64,000 bases of DNA from Thinopyrum elongatum (taxonomy: Eukaryota; Streptophyta; Magnoliopsida; Poales; Poaceae), in contig CM022303.1 of the NCBI GenBank assembly GCA_011799875.1, positions 282,244,850 through 282,308,849 of the forward strand. The letters are read 5' to 3'. The translations under genes were made by a program, and so were the position numbers. Each line of letters starts with the position of its first letter. Within the stretch, counting starts at the first letter, position 1. Positions 10,893 to 21,941 of this stretch are shown piece by piece. A model generated the notes under the pieces. It was given only the letters and a program-made list of their open reading frames with translations. It was not told the origin of the DNA and searched no databases.

Positions 10893-12284
10893 ATGGTCTT
10901 CTTCAATGACCTCTCCTGCGGTTCCTCCGACGACAACGACTCCTTCACCACCCGAGTATGCCTCTCTTCTCTCTCTCGGGCTATGACATGGAATGAAGGA
11001 TTTTTACCCGTCGGTCGATTTGAGTCATTTCTTCCTCTTGTAGCTCCCTAGGACCATCAGTTGCAACGAATGGAGCGGGGTGGCTGAAGATCTTTCTGCT
11101 TGTTGTCACCATCAATCTCCATGCATGAAGCTAGTTGCGTTTGAATCTGTGAACAGTGGGAGGAAGTTTCTGGCATGTGCAGAGAAGGTTAGACCCTCTT
11201 TCGTTGTTACAAATCATTTGTTAGATGTGATTCAGACACTGTCACGGTCCCAACCCATTCATACCACACCTTCAACCAAGCGCATCCTAAGACAGTGTCA
11301 CAGTTTGTACCTAGTATCTAAAAATATTGCCATCTCATCAGCGGTGCCATTAGAAAATTATTTGGCATCGCTTCAGTAGTTTGTGCAGCCAACTTTGGTC
11401 CACAATCCGAGCAGCCAAGCAGTAAAATACTAAATCTTTATGGCACGAAGGAACTAGGCATCGGAGCAACTAGGTGCTCCGGAGTCCGGGTCCCTGATTT
11501 TTTTCCGCTGCATCGGCTCGCCAGTGCAAGGCACCGATGCGAGATGTAGCAACAGTTGTCTTTACACCGGTTTTGGCATACATAGTGGACGGCCTTAGTG
11601 CTATTAGTTCTATGTTACTAAATTTGTGCATGTACACACCTTAGTATCAATTTGCTGTCATACAAACACTGTCGCTATGCTGTTGCAGTTATATTTACCT
11701 TCTTCATAAAATGTTCAATTTGTTATTTATAGTACATGAGTAAGAACTTGTAGCGTTGTTGTAGTTAATTATAGCTTCTGATGTTTCAGAATTTGGTTGT
11801 TGTCTCAGTAGCAATTAATTCATTTGCACATTGATCTTTTTGAGAAGATATGTCATAATTAACCTGTTTCTTCAGTTTTTCAAAATAAGTATTGGTGATT
11901 TTCTATGTTGCTATAAACCCATTTCCCCTACAATTGTTACTGATCTAGTTTTAAATATTATAGGATGAATGGAAGTGTTCTTACTTGGAGTGGGTTGTTC
12001 AAGAGTGGCCACAGTCTTTGAAGATGTGCCTAGCAAAGCTCTGGAGCATGTATGAGGAAGAGAACAGAGGTAGGCTTAGAGAAAGTGTTGTCAACGCTAA
12101 AGAATATTTGAAGATGCGGGACAAAAAGAGGAAGGTGGAGAATGAGCTCAGATTTTTTAAATCAGACTTTGCTAAGATGGTGTTGGCGAAGGAGGAGGCA
12201 CTTTCCCAGTTGGCCAGTGCAAAACAGGTTCTTACTGAACTGGAAGTAGAGGTGGATAAGATGAGCCTGGATGATCTCGATTAG
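10893..12284 (+). CDS. GRF-type zinc-finger coiled-coil protein, three exons
   Basis: Proposed exons 10893-10955, 11044-11187 and 11964-12284; all junctions are GT-AG and phase 0, giving 175 aa. Exon 1 is short and acidic (MVFFNDLSCGSSDDNDSF). A GRF zinc-finger pattern spans residues about 41-79: CCHHQSPC, then SGRKFLAC, then C-S-Y-L-E-W across the exon 2/3 border. GRF fingers bind single-stranded nucleic acid in known proteins. Residues 95-172 form a coiled coil (RKVENELRFFKSDFAKM, LASAKQVLTELEVEVDKM). Many near copies exist in Triticeae genomes to my knowledge, so this is more likely a transposon-borne or amplified gene than a unique host gene. I see no frameshift or premature stop in the spliced model, which makes it the most intact non-retroelement gene here. 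The exon structure is predicted, not supported by transcripts. Confidence 0.6.
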
Positions 12285-12663
12285 GGAAATGAATATATTG
12301 TTCTAATATTGTTCTTATGAAGTTGAACTAGCTATATGATGTATTGTGCTGTTTTCAGGTAGCTATCGTACTGTGATGTTAAAATATATTTATGTGCCTG
12401 ATATGAAATTGGCAAACAGCTGTTCGATATGAAATGTGAATTTGCATAATACTGGAATTATTAATTGTAAACTAATAAACCTGCTAAATGTGTCATGGAA
12501 CTTTGCAAACGGTTCTAGTAGTAAAAGCGCTTGTGATGGATAGCCCAATGCCACACAGTTTTCTTCATCAAATAGTGTGTGATGTAGTTGATAAAGCAAA
12601 CGGTTAACCAAGGCAGAGCGTGTGTGATAGTTACACCTATCACACACGAGCCTATACATAAAC
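12285..12663 (+). other. 3' flank of the GRF gene
   Basis: AT-rich, no ORF. Contains motifs GCAAACGGTTCTAG (12506) and ACGGTTAACC (12601), of the same type as those at 5571 and 9556. Confidence 0.35.
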
Positions 12664-12935
12664 CTGTGTGGGATGTACATACGAACGGAACGTTTTCCCT
12701 GGATTGACTGTGTGGGATGTACATACGAACGGAAATGTTTTCCCTGGATTGACTGTGTGGGATGTACACACGAACAGAAAATTTTTTCCCTGGATTGACT
12801 GTGTGGGATGTACATAAGAATGGAAACGTACTCCTTGGATTGACTATGTGTGATATACATACGAACAGAAATGTTTTTCTGGGATTCACCGTGTGCAATG
12901 TACATACGAACGGAAACGATTGGGTTTCGATGCCT
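12664..12935. repeat. Six tandem units of about 45 bp
   Basis: Unit heads (CTGTGTGGGATGTACATACG and variants) occur at 12664, 12708, 12753, 12799, 12844 and about 12890, spacing 44-46 bp. Each unit includes ACGAACGGAAA and a CTGGATTGA tail. Because 45 is a multiple of 3, several frames stay open across the array; that is a property of the repeat, not evidence of a protein. Confidence 0.85.
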
Positions 12936-13109
12936 TGCCCGATCGCACACGAGCTCATTTTGCCCCAGCCTGTGTGCCAGGAGGGCCTATCCCCGACGGT
13001 TTCTGGGTCGTGTGGGAAGGACCCCCCTATCGCCCACACTCACTTGGCGACGGTTCCAAATGCCGTCGCGGAAAGGGGTTAAAAACCGTTTGTATAGCAC
13101 CGACGCGTA

Positions 13110-13114
13110 CCAGT
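13110..13114. other. Candidate CACTA-element terminus (CAGTG)
   Basis: CGACGCGTACCAGTG is followed by TTA, which could be the 3-bp target duplication. Reverse complemented, it begins CACTGGTACGCG. Sequence character changes at this point into an antisense retroelement ORF. Confidence 0.35.
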
Positions 13115-15730
13115 GTTACGAGCAAGCTTCCGGGATTCAGCCTCGAAGCGACCAGCTCTTCCCTCCTCATGCACCTTCAGTTTGTCAATCAGCTCGTTGA
13201 AGAAGGCCCCTAGCTTAACACTGGGGGCCTCCTGCTTGCTGGCCAAATAGACTGGCCCCTCCATGCCCATCGCTGCGGTCTGGGCAGTGAGGCGCTCAGC
13301 AACATCAATCAAGCTCTTGATCCAGAGGTCGGCCTGCTCAGACTGGTTCGCTAGTTTGTCCTATGCATCCTTCCGGAGGTGCTTCGCGGTGTCCAGGTCT
13401 TTCGTCCGCTGCTGCTCACGGGCCCCGCTGGATCCTGCCGAGCTCTCCAGGGTGCCGATCCCGGCCTTCAGATCTTTGATGGTGTCGTTGGCGCCCTCGA
13501 GGTCTTGGCTCTTAGAGGAGAGCTACGATTGCACATCCTTTAAGAGGATCTCTGCTTTCCGCGTCTCCTCCCTGAGAGTCTCGACCTCCTTGGTGCTCCC
13601 GGCAAGCTTTTTCGTCAGCTCGGCCACCTGCTGGTCGAGGTCCACCTCGGCAGAAGAAGCAGCGACAAGGTCATCAGCAGGCTTCTTCAGCCGAGCGGCA
13701 GAGTCGACAGTAAGGGCATCCAGGGCGGCCTTATGCTTGTCTTCCAGCTCTTTGGTGCGCTGCTACACAAGGACCTCCAGATCATCGTCCTTGGCGCGGA
13801 GGGCAGCTTCGAGCCTCTCCTCCTGGAGAGAAATGTCCTGCTCCTTGGCGTCCAGAAGCACTTTGCGGTCTGCCAGGCGCGCCTCCCGAGCGATGACATC
13901 CTCCCTCGCCATCGAGACTGTCTCCTGCTGTCTCAAGAGGACCTGGAACTGCTTGCCGTGCCAATCACGCAGCTCAGCGCCTTTGTCCTTTAGCTTCTGG
14001 CCTACCTCATTGGCGGACTTGCGCTGCTCCTTGAGCTCCTGCCATTTCTGGCTGTGCCGATCCCGCATCTCCTTGATGCCCGTCGCCACGGACTCCATGA
14101 AGGATAAATCCAAAGCGACGGCGACGGAGTCATCCACCTCTTTGACCCCTTGGTACAGCGACGCCAGAATGCGCTGAAGCTCTTTGTCAAGTTCCGTGTT
14201 CATCGCCATTGATGAGCCGGGGGCTCCAAGCCCGGGCTGTGCGAGCACCAACGCCAGGTGGCTCGAGGATGATGGCGGGGCCCCCACCGGGGTGCCGAAC
14301 AGGGGAAGGGGACCCATGGTTTGGAGGGGTATCTTCTCTTCAATCACCACCCCTGATCCAGACATGCTATCGGGGGATTTCTCGGACTCCTTCAGGGGCC
14401 CCAGGACACCCCCGGCAGCATGTTCCTGCCCTTCCATGGCAGCAATCTTGGCGGCCTCCTCCGCGGCATCCTTCCCTATGCTGGCCACCTCATCCAGCAA
14501 ATCTGGCTCCTCGCGTAAAGGGGCTGCAAGCAGATCCAGTAATCAATGACAGAAATACCAGATTGTTAACAAGTCAGGAGTACGAAGCAAGATAATGAAA
14601 AGGAATAGGGAAAGAAGAGCGAATAAGTTACCCGGAGAGGTCTGCTAGGCGGAAGCTTCAGTCTCTCCGGCAACGTTAGTTGCCGGGCCAAGGCCGAACT
14701 CTTCCGTGGAGACCCTTGGCGGGGATCCCTCAACCCGATCAAGGGGCAGAGTGGGCCCCTCTTGGAAAGGCTCGTCCAGGGTGGTTCCTTCTCCTCCTTT
14801 GGCTTCAGTGGTGGGGAGTTCTCCTTCGTCACTCCCGACAGACGGAACCACCCCTGCACGTTCAAGCTGGGGGCTGGACTGGGGGCTTGATGCCGGGGGA
14901 CTCGCGCCGTCCCTTCCACCGTCCTCGATGGCTCCATGCATCTGAGCCACTTGGTCCGGTGGATGAGGGGCTATTCTTCTTCTTCTTCCTCCCTGACAAA
15001 GGCGGCAAGCAAAGATTCGTCAACAAACAAGAAAACGTGCGGAAATAACAGCAAGGAAGTGAGGAAGTTCTTTCTTACTCCTCGTCGATGAGCATGGAGC
15101 TCAGCACAAAATCAACAGGCAGAGGAGATGCCCTGCTTCTCTTCTGGGGCTGGGGAGCTGAGCTCTTCGGCAACATTGAGCCCTGCTGAGATGCAGGGGG
15201 CTCCGACGAAGACGAGCTCTGTGAAGAGCTCGAATCCAACTGGGAGAAGGAGTCGTCTTCTATGGTCGCTGGCTGCTTGGCGGGAGGGGCCCTGGCCCCA
15301 GAAAGCCGAGGAGAGTGGTGGCCCACAGCTTCGGGGATGCTGCTCCTGGAGGTGATCTCCTTCACCTTCTTGGTGGCGGGCGCAGGATCGGAGACTGCCG
15401 CTCCCCGGTTGGCTGCCCGCCCACGAGGGCGTTGATCCAAGACATGCTCGGGGGCTTGAGGGCCTTCCCCGATCCACTCCTCTCCAGGTTGCTCCGCCTC
15501 CTCAACCTCTTCTTCCTCTAGAGCCTTTGCCAACATGGTATATAGGGCCTCGATCCCGGAAGGCTCGCCCTCGGCAGGCTCGTCCCCGGCAACCTCTTCC
15601 GAGACTTGCGCCTCGTCCCTGCCGCGGGAAGAACTTTCGTCTCTGGCCTTTTTCCTTTCCCCTTGCTGCCTTCCCGGCCTACACCGCTACTGCAGCTCGG
15701 GATGCCCTGTCCTCCTCAAGCCGCTTCTTG
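13115..15730 (-). pseudogene. Decayed retroelement coiled-coil protein gene (putative gypsy-type transposon protein)
   Basis: On the minus strand, a split reading frame runs from the junction at 15730 to 13115. The N-terminal part is polar and acidic (KKRLEEDRASRA..., ALEEEEVEEAEQPGEEW), with a stop TAG near 15680. The middle is Ser/Pro-rich (QLDSSSSQSSSSSEPP). Two intron-like gaps follow, about 14960-15075 and 14522-14640, with plausible acceptors (TTTGTCAG, CTGCTTGCAG). The C-terminal part is a long coiled coil (DKELQRILASLYQGVKEV; KEQRKSANEVGQKLKDKG; QEERLEAALRAKDDDLEVL) broken by at least two more stops, ending in EAPSVKLGAFFNELIDKLK. Proteins of this build are annotated in wheat as gypsy-type transposon proteins; that is recalled, not searched. 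It is truncated at its 5' end by the tandem retrotransposon array. Confidence 0.5.
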
Positions 15731-16398
15731 AACTTGGCTTGTATATTCCAACGATGGGCTTCCTCAAATTTCCCTAGGTCTTCATGAGCAAGCAAGTTGG
15801 ATGCACACCCACTTAGTTTTCTTTTGAGATTTCATACACTTATAGCTCTAGTGCATCCGTTGCATGGCAATCCCTACTCACTCACATTGATATCTATTGA
15901 TGGGCATCTCCATAGCCCGTTAATACGCCTAGTTGATGTGAGACTATCTCCTTCTTTTTGTCTTCTCCACAACCACCATATTCTATTCCACCTATAGTGC
16001 TATGTCCATGGCTCACGCTCATGTATTGCGTGAAAGTTGAAAAGGTTTGAGAACATTAAAAGTATGAAACAATTGCTTGGCTTGTCATCGGGGTTGTGCA
16101 TGATTTGAATATTTTGTGTGATGAAGATGGAGCATAGCCAGACTATATGATTTTGTAGGGATAAGCTTTCTTTGGCTATGTTATTTTGAGAAGACATAAT
16201 TGCCTTGTTAGTATGCTTGAAGTATTATTGTTTTTATGTCAATATCAAACTTTTGTTTTGAATCTTATGGATCTGAACATTCATGCCACAATAAAGAAAA
16301 TTACATGGATAAATATGTTAGGTAGCATTCCACATCAAAAATTCTGTTTTTATCATTTACCTACTCGAGGACGAGCAGGAATTAAGCTTGGGGATGCT
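15730..16398 (+). mobile_element. Partial 3' interior of array unit A
   Basis: Homologous to 21273-21941 and 26816-27484. Ends in ACGAGCAGGAATTAAGC TTGGGGATGCT, the polypurine-like tract preceding each LTR. No gene; short open frames are non-coding. The left edge shares GAACTTGG with the intact copies. Confidence 0.85.
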
Positions 16399-18044
16399 TG
16401 ATACGTCTCCAACGTATCTATAATTTTTTATTGTTCCATGCTATTATATTATCTGTTTTGGATGTTTTGTATGCATTATTATGCTATTTTATATTATTTT
16501 TGGGACTAACCTTTTAACCTAGAGCCCAGTGCCAGTTTCTGTTTTTTCCTTGTTTTTGAGTTTCACAGAAAGGGAATACCAAACGGAGTCCAAACGGAAT
16601 AAAACCTTCGCGATGATTTTTCTTGGACCAGAAGACACCCCGGAGACTTGGAGTTCAAGTCAGAAGAGCCACGAGGCGGCGACAAGGGGGGAGGGCGCGC
16701 GCAGGGGGTAGGGCGTGCCCCCTGCCTTGTGGGCCCCACGTGACTCCACCGACCTACTTCTTCGTCCTATATATTCACATATATTCCAGAACCCTCAGAA
16801 GCATCCACGAAAACACTTTTCCACCGCCGCAACCTTCTGTACCCATGAGATCCCATCTAGGGACCTTTTTCGGCACCCTACCGGAGGGGGATTCGATCAC
16901 GGAGGGCTTCTACATCAACTCTATTGCCCTTTCGATGAAGCATGAGTAGTTTACCTCAGACCTACTGGTCCATAGCTGGTAGCTAGATGGCTTCTTCTCT
17001 CTCTTTGATTCTCAATACCATGTTCTCCTCATTGTTCTTGGAGATCTATCCGATGTAATCTTCTTTTGCGGTGTGTTTGTCGAGATCCGATGAATTGTGG
17101 ATTTATGATCAGCTTATCTATGAATATTATTTGAATCTTCTCTGAATTCTTATATGCATGATTTGATATCTTTGTAATTCTCTTTGAATTATCAGTTTGG
17201 TTTGGCCAACTAGATTGGTTTTTCTTGCAATGGGAGAAGTGCTTAGCTTTGGGTTCAATCTTGCGGTGTCCTTTCCCAGTGACAGTAGGGGCAGCAAGGC
17301 ACGTATTGTATTGTTGCCATCGAGGATAAAAAGATGGGGTTTACATCATATTGCTTGAGTTTATTCCTCTACATCATGTCATCTTACTTAATGCGTTACT
17401 CTGTTCTTCGTGAACTTAATACTCTAGATGCAGGCAGGAGTCGGTCGATGTGTGGAGTAATAGTAGTAGATGCAGAATCGTTTCGGTCTACTTGACACGG
17501 ACGTGATGCCTATATTTCATAATCATTGCCTTGGATATCATCATAACTTTGGGCTTTTCTATCAATTGCTCGACAGTAATTTGTTCACCCACCGTATTAT
17601 TTGCTATTTTGAGAGAAGCCTCTAGTGAAAGCTATGGCCCCCGGGTCTATTTTCCATCATATAAATTTTTGATCTACTATTTTCCATCATATAAGTTTCC
17701 GATCTACTATTTTCCATCATATTAGTTTCTCATCTACTATTTTGCAATCTTTTACTTTCCGATCTATAAACCAAAAAACCCAAAAATATTTACTTTATCT
17801 TTTATTTAGTTTTATCTATCTCTATCAGATCTCACTTTTGCAAGTCACCGTGAAGGGATTGACAACCCCTTTATCGCGTTGGGTGCAAGTGTTTGATTGT
17901 TTGTGCAGGTATTAGGTGATTTGTGCATTGTCTCCTACTGGATTGATACCTTGGTTCTCTAACTAAGGGAAATACTTATCTCTACTTTGCTGCATCACCC
18001 TTTCCTCTTCAAGGGAAAAACCAACGCAAGCTCAAGTAGTAGCA
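16399..18044 (+). repeat. LTR 1 of the array (1,646 bp)
   Basis: Begins TGATACGTCTCC and ends GTAGTAGCA, with TG/CA termini. The first bases form an inverted repeat (GATACGT CTCCA ACGTATC, 16400-16418). A TATA-like TATATATT at 16768-16775 is the likely U3 promoter, followed by a GC-moderate leader. Differs from LTR 2 at two positions that I noticed. Confidence 0.85.
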
Positions 18045-18054
18045 GGAAGATTTC

Positions 18055-18071
18055 TGGTGCCATTGCCGGGG
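18055..18071 (+). other. Primer binding site, tRNA-Asp type
   Basis: TGGTGCCATTGCCGGGG matches the complement of the plant tRNA-Asp 3' end (TGGCGCCGTTGCCGGGG) at 15 of 17 positions. It lies 10 bp after the LTR end. Confidence 0.7.
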
Positions 18072-18289
18072 AGATCTACACCAAGTCAAGACATACCAAG
18101 TACCCATCATAAACGCTCATCTCTTTCATTACATTATTTGCCACTTGCCTCTCATTTTCCTCTCCCCAACTTCTAAAATGATTTTTAAAAAAAATTGCCT
18201 TTTTGTTTGCCTTCTTTCCGTTCGATCTTTTGTTTGCCTGTGTTACCATGTGCCTTCTTTTTGCTTGCATCTTCGCTTGCTAAGAGTTT

Positions 18290-19135
18290 ATGGATCCTCA
18301 TCCACTTGCTAATCTTTTTAAGAGATCCAATTATGATGAACCTATTGCTAGTGAGTTGAGTGCACTAGATTATCTTTATGAGGTTTTGCTTGAAATTCGT
18401 GAATCTGAAAATTGTGATGAAGTGTTGAAAGAAGAAAATTATAAAGTGATTCACGATAGCTCCTTGAATGAAAAGCATGATTGCAATGATGTTATTATAA
18501 ATTCTATTAATGTCAATTGTGTTGATGATATGCAAAACCCTAAGCTTGGGGATGCTAGTTTTGCTATGTCCACTACTTGTTGCAATGATCATGATTGGGG
18601 TGATTCTTCTTATGATCTTGAAAATTTATTTAAGCCCCATGATGAATATGAGATTGATAATAATGTTTGCAATAATATTGAAAGTGGGTTTGAAAGAGTG
18701 TCAACTCTAGATCCCACATATTTGGAGAATGATCAATCTTATGAATTTTTTTATAAAAGTGGGTTTGGAGAGGTCATGACTTTATTTTATGATAATCCCA
18801 CTATTTTGGAAGAGTGTCAACTTTGCATGCATGTGGATCATGTAGAGAATATTTTATGTGATATATATATTGTTCAATTTGAATATGATCCCACATGTAA
18901 TTATTATGAGAGAGGAAAATATGGTTGTAGAAATTTTCATGTTCCTAAATTACCTCTCTTCATGTTGAAATTGCTATCGTCTCTTTCTTCTTCCTTGCAT
19001 ATGCTAGTTTTTGCTTGCCTTGATAATTTGTTTTCTTATAAAATGCCTATGAATAGGAAGTATGTTAGACTTAGATGTCTTTGTCACGTGTTTTATGATG
19101 CTCTCTTTGTGCTTCAATTCTTTTCTTTCATATGA
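18290..19135 (+). CDS. Conserved unknown protein of a non-autonomous Gypsy element (copy A)
   Basis: Open 281-codon ORF starting at ATG 18290, 219 bp after the primer site, in the position of gag. It is acidic in the first 170 residues (NCDEVLKEENYK; DYLYEVLLEIRESEN) and has a repeated KLGD/KLGDASF phrase and SGFGEVMTLF at about residues 158-167. The C-terminal 80 residues are basic/hydrophobic (RKYVRLRCLCHVFYDALFVL). I see no zinc knuckle, protease or polymerase motif. It is clearly homologous to the ORF at 62579 in a different element, so the reading frame is maintained across families; see findings. Role unknown; a gag-like or RNA-binding helper function is inference. It differs from copy B at two residues that I can see (F/I and N/H). 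Confidence 0.65.
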   Translation: MDPHPLANLFKRSNYDEPIASELSALDYLYEVLLEIRESENCDEVLKEENYKVIHDSSLNEKHDCNDVIINSINVNCVDDMQNPKLGDASFAMSTTCCNDHDWGDSSYDLENLFKPHDEYEIDNNVCNNIESGFERVSTLDPTYLENDQSYEFFYKSGFGEVMTLFYDNPTILEECQLCMHVDHVENILCDIYIVQFEYDPTCNYYERGKYGCRNFHVPKLPLFMLKLLSSLSSSLHMLVFACLDNLFSYKMPMNRKYVRLRCLCHVFYDALFVLQFFSFI

Positions 19136-19180
19136 GCATCATCAAAATTATCAATGCCTAGCTAAAAGGCTTTAAAGAAA

Positions 19181-19204
19181 AGCGCTTGTTGGGAGACAAC
19201 CCAA
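19181..19204 (+). promoter_or_regulatory. Conserved hairpin motif downstream of the ORF
   Basis: AGCGCTTGTTGGG followed by AGACAACCCAA can fold as TTGGG/CCCAA with a 6-nt loop, or GTTG/CAAC. The identical 24 bases occur at 24724-24747 and 63512-63535, with conserved flank AAAGAAAAGCGC. Possible packaging, frameshift or 3'-processing signal (inference). Confidence 0.5.
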
Positions 19205-21941
19205 TATTTTTCCTTGCTGTTTTTCAATAAATTTTTTATCTAGCCTCTGGTTATATGTGTTTTGGTGTTTTAATTAGTGTTTGTGCCAAGTTAGACCTTT
19301 GGGAAGACTTACGGTGATAGTTGATTTGATCTTGCTGAAAAACAGAAACTTTTGTGTCCAGTCACAGAATTTTAATAATTCACTAGAGCGTTGAAAAACC
19401 CTGAATGTTTTACACGAGATTTATATACAAATTTCCTCAGTTTTCCTATTTTTTCAGAATTATTGGAGTTAAATAAGTATTATAACAATTCGGATCTTCG
19501 CAGACTGTTCAGTTTTTGACAGATTCTGTTTTCTTTGTGTTGTTTGCTTATTTTGATGAATCTATGGGTAGTATCGGGGGGTATGAACCATGGAAAAGTT
19601 GGAATACAGTAGATATTAAACCAATATAAATAAAGAATGAGTTCACAACAGTACCAAAAGTGGTGATTTATTTTCTTATACTAACGGAGCTTATGAGATT
19701 TTCTGTTGAGTTTTGTGTTGTGAAGTTTTCAAGTTTTGGGTAAGGATTTGATGGACTATGGAATAAGGAGTGGCAAGAGCCTAAGATTGAGGATGCCCAA
19801 GGCACCCCAAGGTAATATTCAAGGACAACCAAGAGCCTAAGCTTGGGGATGCCCCGGAAGGCATCCCCTCTTTCGTCTTCGTCTATCGGTAACTTTACTT
19901 GAGGCTATATTTTTATTCACCACATGATATGTGTTTTGCTTGGAGCGTCTTGTATTATATGAGTCTTTACCTTTTAGTTTGCCACAATCATCCTTGCTGT
20001 ACACACCTTTTGAGAGGGACATGCATGAATCGTGATTTATTAGAATACTCTATGCGCTTCACTTATATCTTTTGAGCTAGGCAATTTTGCTCTAGTGCTT
20101 CACTTATATCTTTTTAGAGCACAGCGGTGGCTTTATTTTATAGAAATTATTGAACTCTCGTGCTTCACTTATATTATTTTGAGAGTCTCTATAAACATCA
20201 TGGTAATTTTCTTTGGTTATGAATTTAGTCCTAATATGATAGACATCCAAGAGGGATATAATAAAAACTTTCATATAAAGTGCATTGAATACTATGTGAA
20301 GTTTGATTCCTTACGATTGTTTTGAGATATAAAGATGGTGATATTAGAGTCATGCCAGTGAGTAATTGTGGATTGTAGAAATACTTGTGTTAAAGTTTGT
20401 GATTCCTGTAGCATGCACGTATGGTGAACCGTTATGTGATGAAGTCGAAGCATGATTTATTTATTGATTGTCTTCCTTCTGAGTGGCAGTCGGGGACGAG
20501 CGATGGTCTTTTCCTACCAATCTATCCCCCTAGGAGCATGCGCGTAGTACTTTGTTTCGATGACTAATAGATTTTTGCAATAAGTATGTGAGTTCTTTAT
20601 GACTAATGTTGAGTCCATGGATTATACGCACTCTCACCCTTCCACCATTGCTAGCCTCTCTAGTGCCGCGCAACTTTCGCCGGTACCATACACCCACCAT
20701 ATACCTTCCTCAAAACAGCCACCATACCTACCTATTATGGCATTTCCATAGCCATTCCGAGATATATTGCCATGCAACTTTCCACCGTTCCGTTTTATTA
20801 TGACACGCTTCATCATTGTCATATTGCTTTGCATGATCATGTAGTTGACATCGCATTTGTGGCAAAGCCACCGTTCATAATTCTTTCATACATGTCACTC
20901 TTGATTCATTGCACATCCCGGTACACCACCGGAGGCATTCATATAGAGTCATATTTTTTTCTAAGTATCGAGTTGTAATTCTTGAGTTGTAAGTAAATAA
21001 AAGTGTGATGATCTTCATTATTAGAGCATTGTCCCATGTGAGGAAAGGATGATGGAGACTATGATTCCCCCACAAGTCGGGATGAGACTCCGGACGAAAA
21101 ATAAAAAAAAAGAGGCCAAAGAAGGCAAACAAAAAAAATGAGAGAAAAAGAGAGAAGGGGCAATGCTGCTATCCTTTTTCCACACTTGTGCTTCAAAGTA
21201 GCACCATGATCTTCGTGATAGAGAGTCTCCTATTTTGTCACTTTCATATACTAGTGGGAAATTTTCATTATAGAACTTGGCTTGTATATTCCAACGATGG
21301 GCTTCCTCAAATTTCCCTAGGTCTTCATGAGCAAGCAAGTTGGATGCACACCCACTTAGTTTTCTTTTGAGCTTTCATACACTTATAGCTCTAGTGCATC
21401 CGTTGCATGGCAATCCCTACTCACTCACATTGATATCTATTGATGGGCATCTCCATAGCCCGTTAATACGCCTAGTTGATGTGAGACTATCTCCTTCTTT
21501 TTGTCTTCTCCACAACCACCATATTCTATTCCACCTATAGTGCTATGTCCATGGCTCACGCTCATGTATTGCGTGAAAGTTGAAAAGGTTTGAGAACATT
21601 AAAAGTATGAAACAATTGCTTGGCTTGTCATCGGGGTTGTGCATGATTTGAATATTTTGTGTGATGAAGATGGAGCATAGCCAGACTATATGATTTTGTA
21701 GGGATAAGCTTTCTTTGGCTATGTTATTTTGAGAAGACATAATTGCCTTGTTAGTATGCTTGAAGTATTATTGTTTTTATGTCAATATCAAACTTTTGTT
21801 TTGAATCTTATGGATCTGAACATTCATGCCACAATAAAGAAAATTACATGGATAAATATGTTAGGTAGCATTCCACATCAAAAATTCTGTTTTTATCATT
21901 TACCTACTCGAGGACGAGCAGGAATTAAGCTTGGGGATGCT
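19205..21941 (+). other. Long non-coding interior of array unit A
   Basis: 2.7 kb without a convincing gene. It holds the phrases GAGCCTAAGCTTGGGGATGCC (19828, split by repeats of itself near 19780-19860), an AT-rich segment, and the polypurine-like end at about 21930. The part 19260-19480 is homologous to 63608-63800 of the last element, so non-coding sequence is also conserved between families. Confidence 0.6.

Larger units (their letters stand above)
3703..13114. mobile_element. Possible CACTA-type DNA transposon block carrying several gene-like units
   Basis: The block between two retroelement remnants ends at 13110-13114 with CAGTG, the end expected of a CACTA-class element whose other end begins CACTG. 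Short motifs of the type accgtttgc / cacacggt recur in direct and inverted form near 5531-5600, 9556, 12502-12640 and 13047-13090, as in subterminal regions of such elements. I could not find the matching 5' terminus (CACTGGTACGCGTCGGTGC would be expected) nor a TNP2-type transposase, so the left boundary is only the end of the Gypsy LTR. The interpretation is tentative; separate insertions are possible. Confidence 0.3.

Noticed and set aside
12390..13039. Long minus-strand frames with a 15-residue repeat (VYIPHSQSREN type)
   Set aside because: Openness follows from the 45-bp period of the minisatellite; both overlapping frames are equally open.
13263..14177. 304-codon plus-strand ORF, Ser/Arg-rich
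   Set aside because: It is the antisense shadow of the coiled-coil pseudogene; Ser/Arg richness mirrors Glu/Leu/Ala codons.
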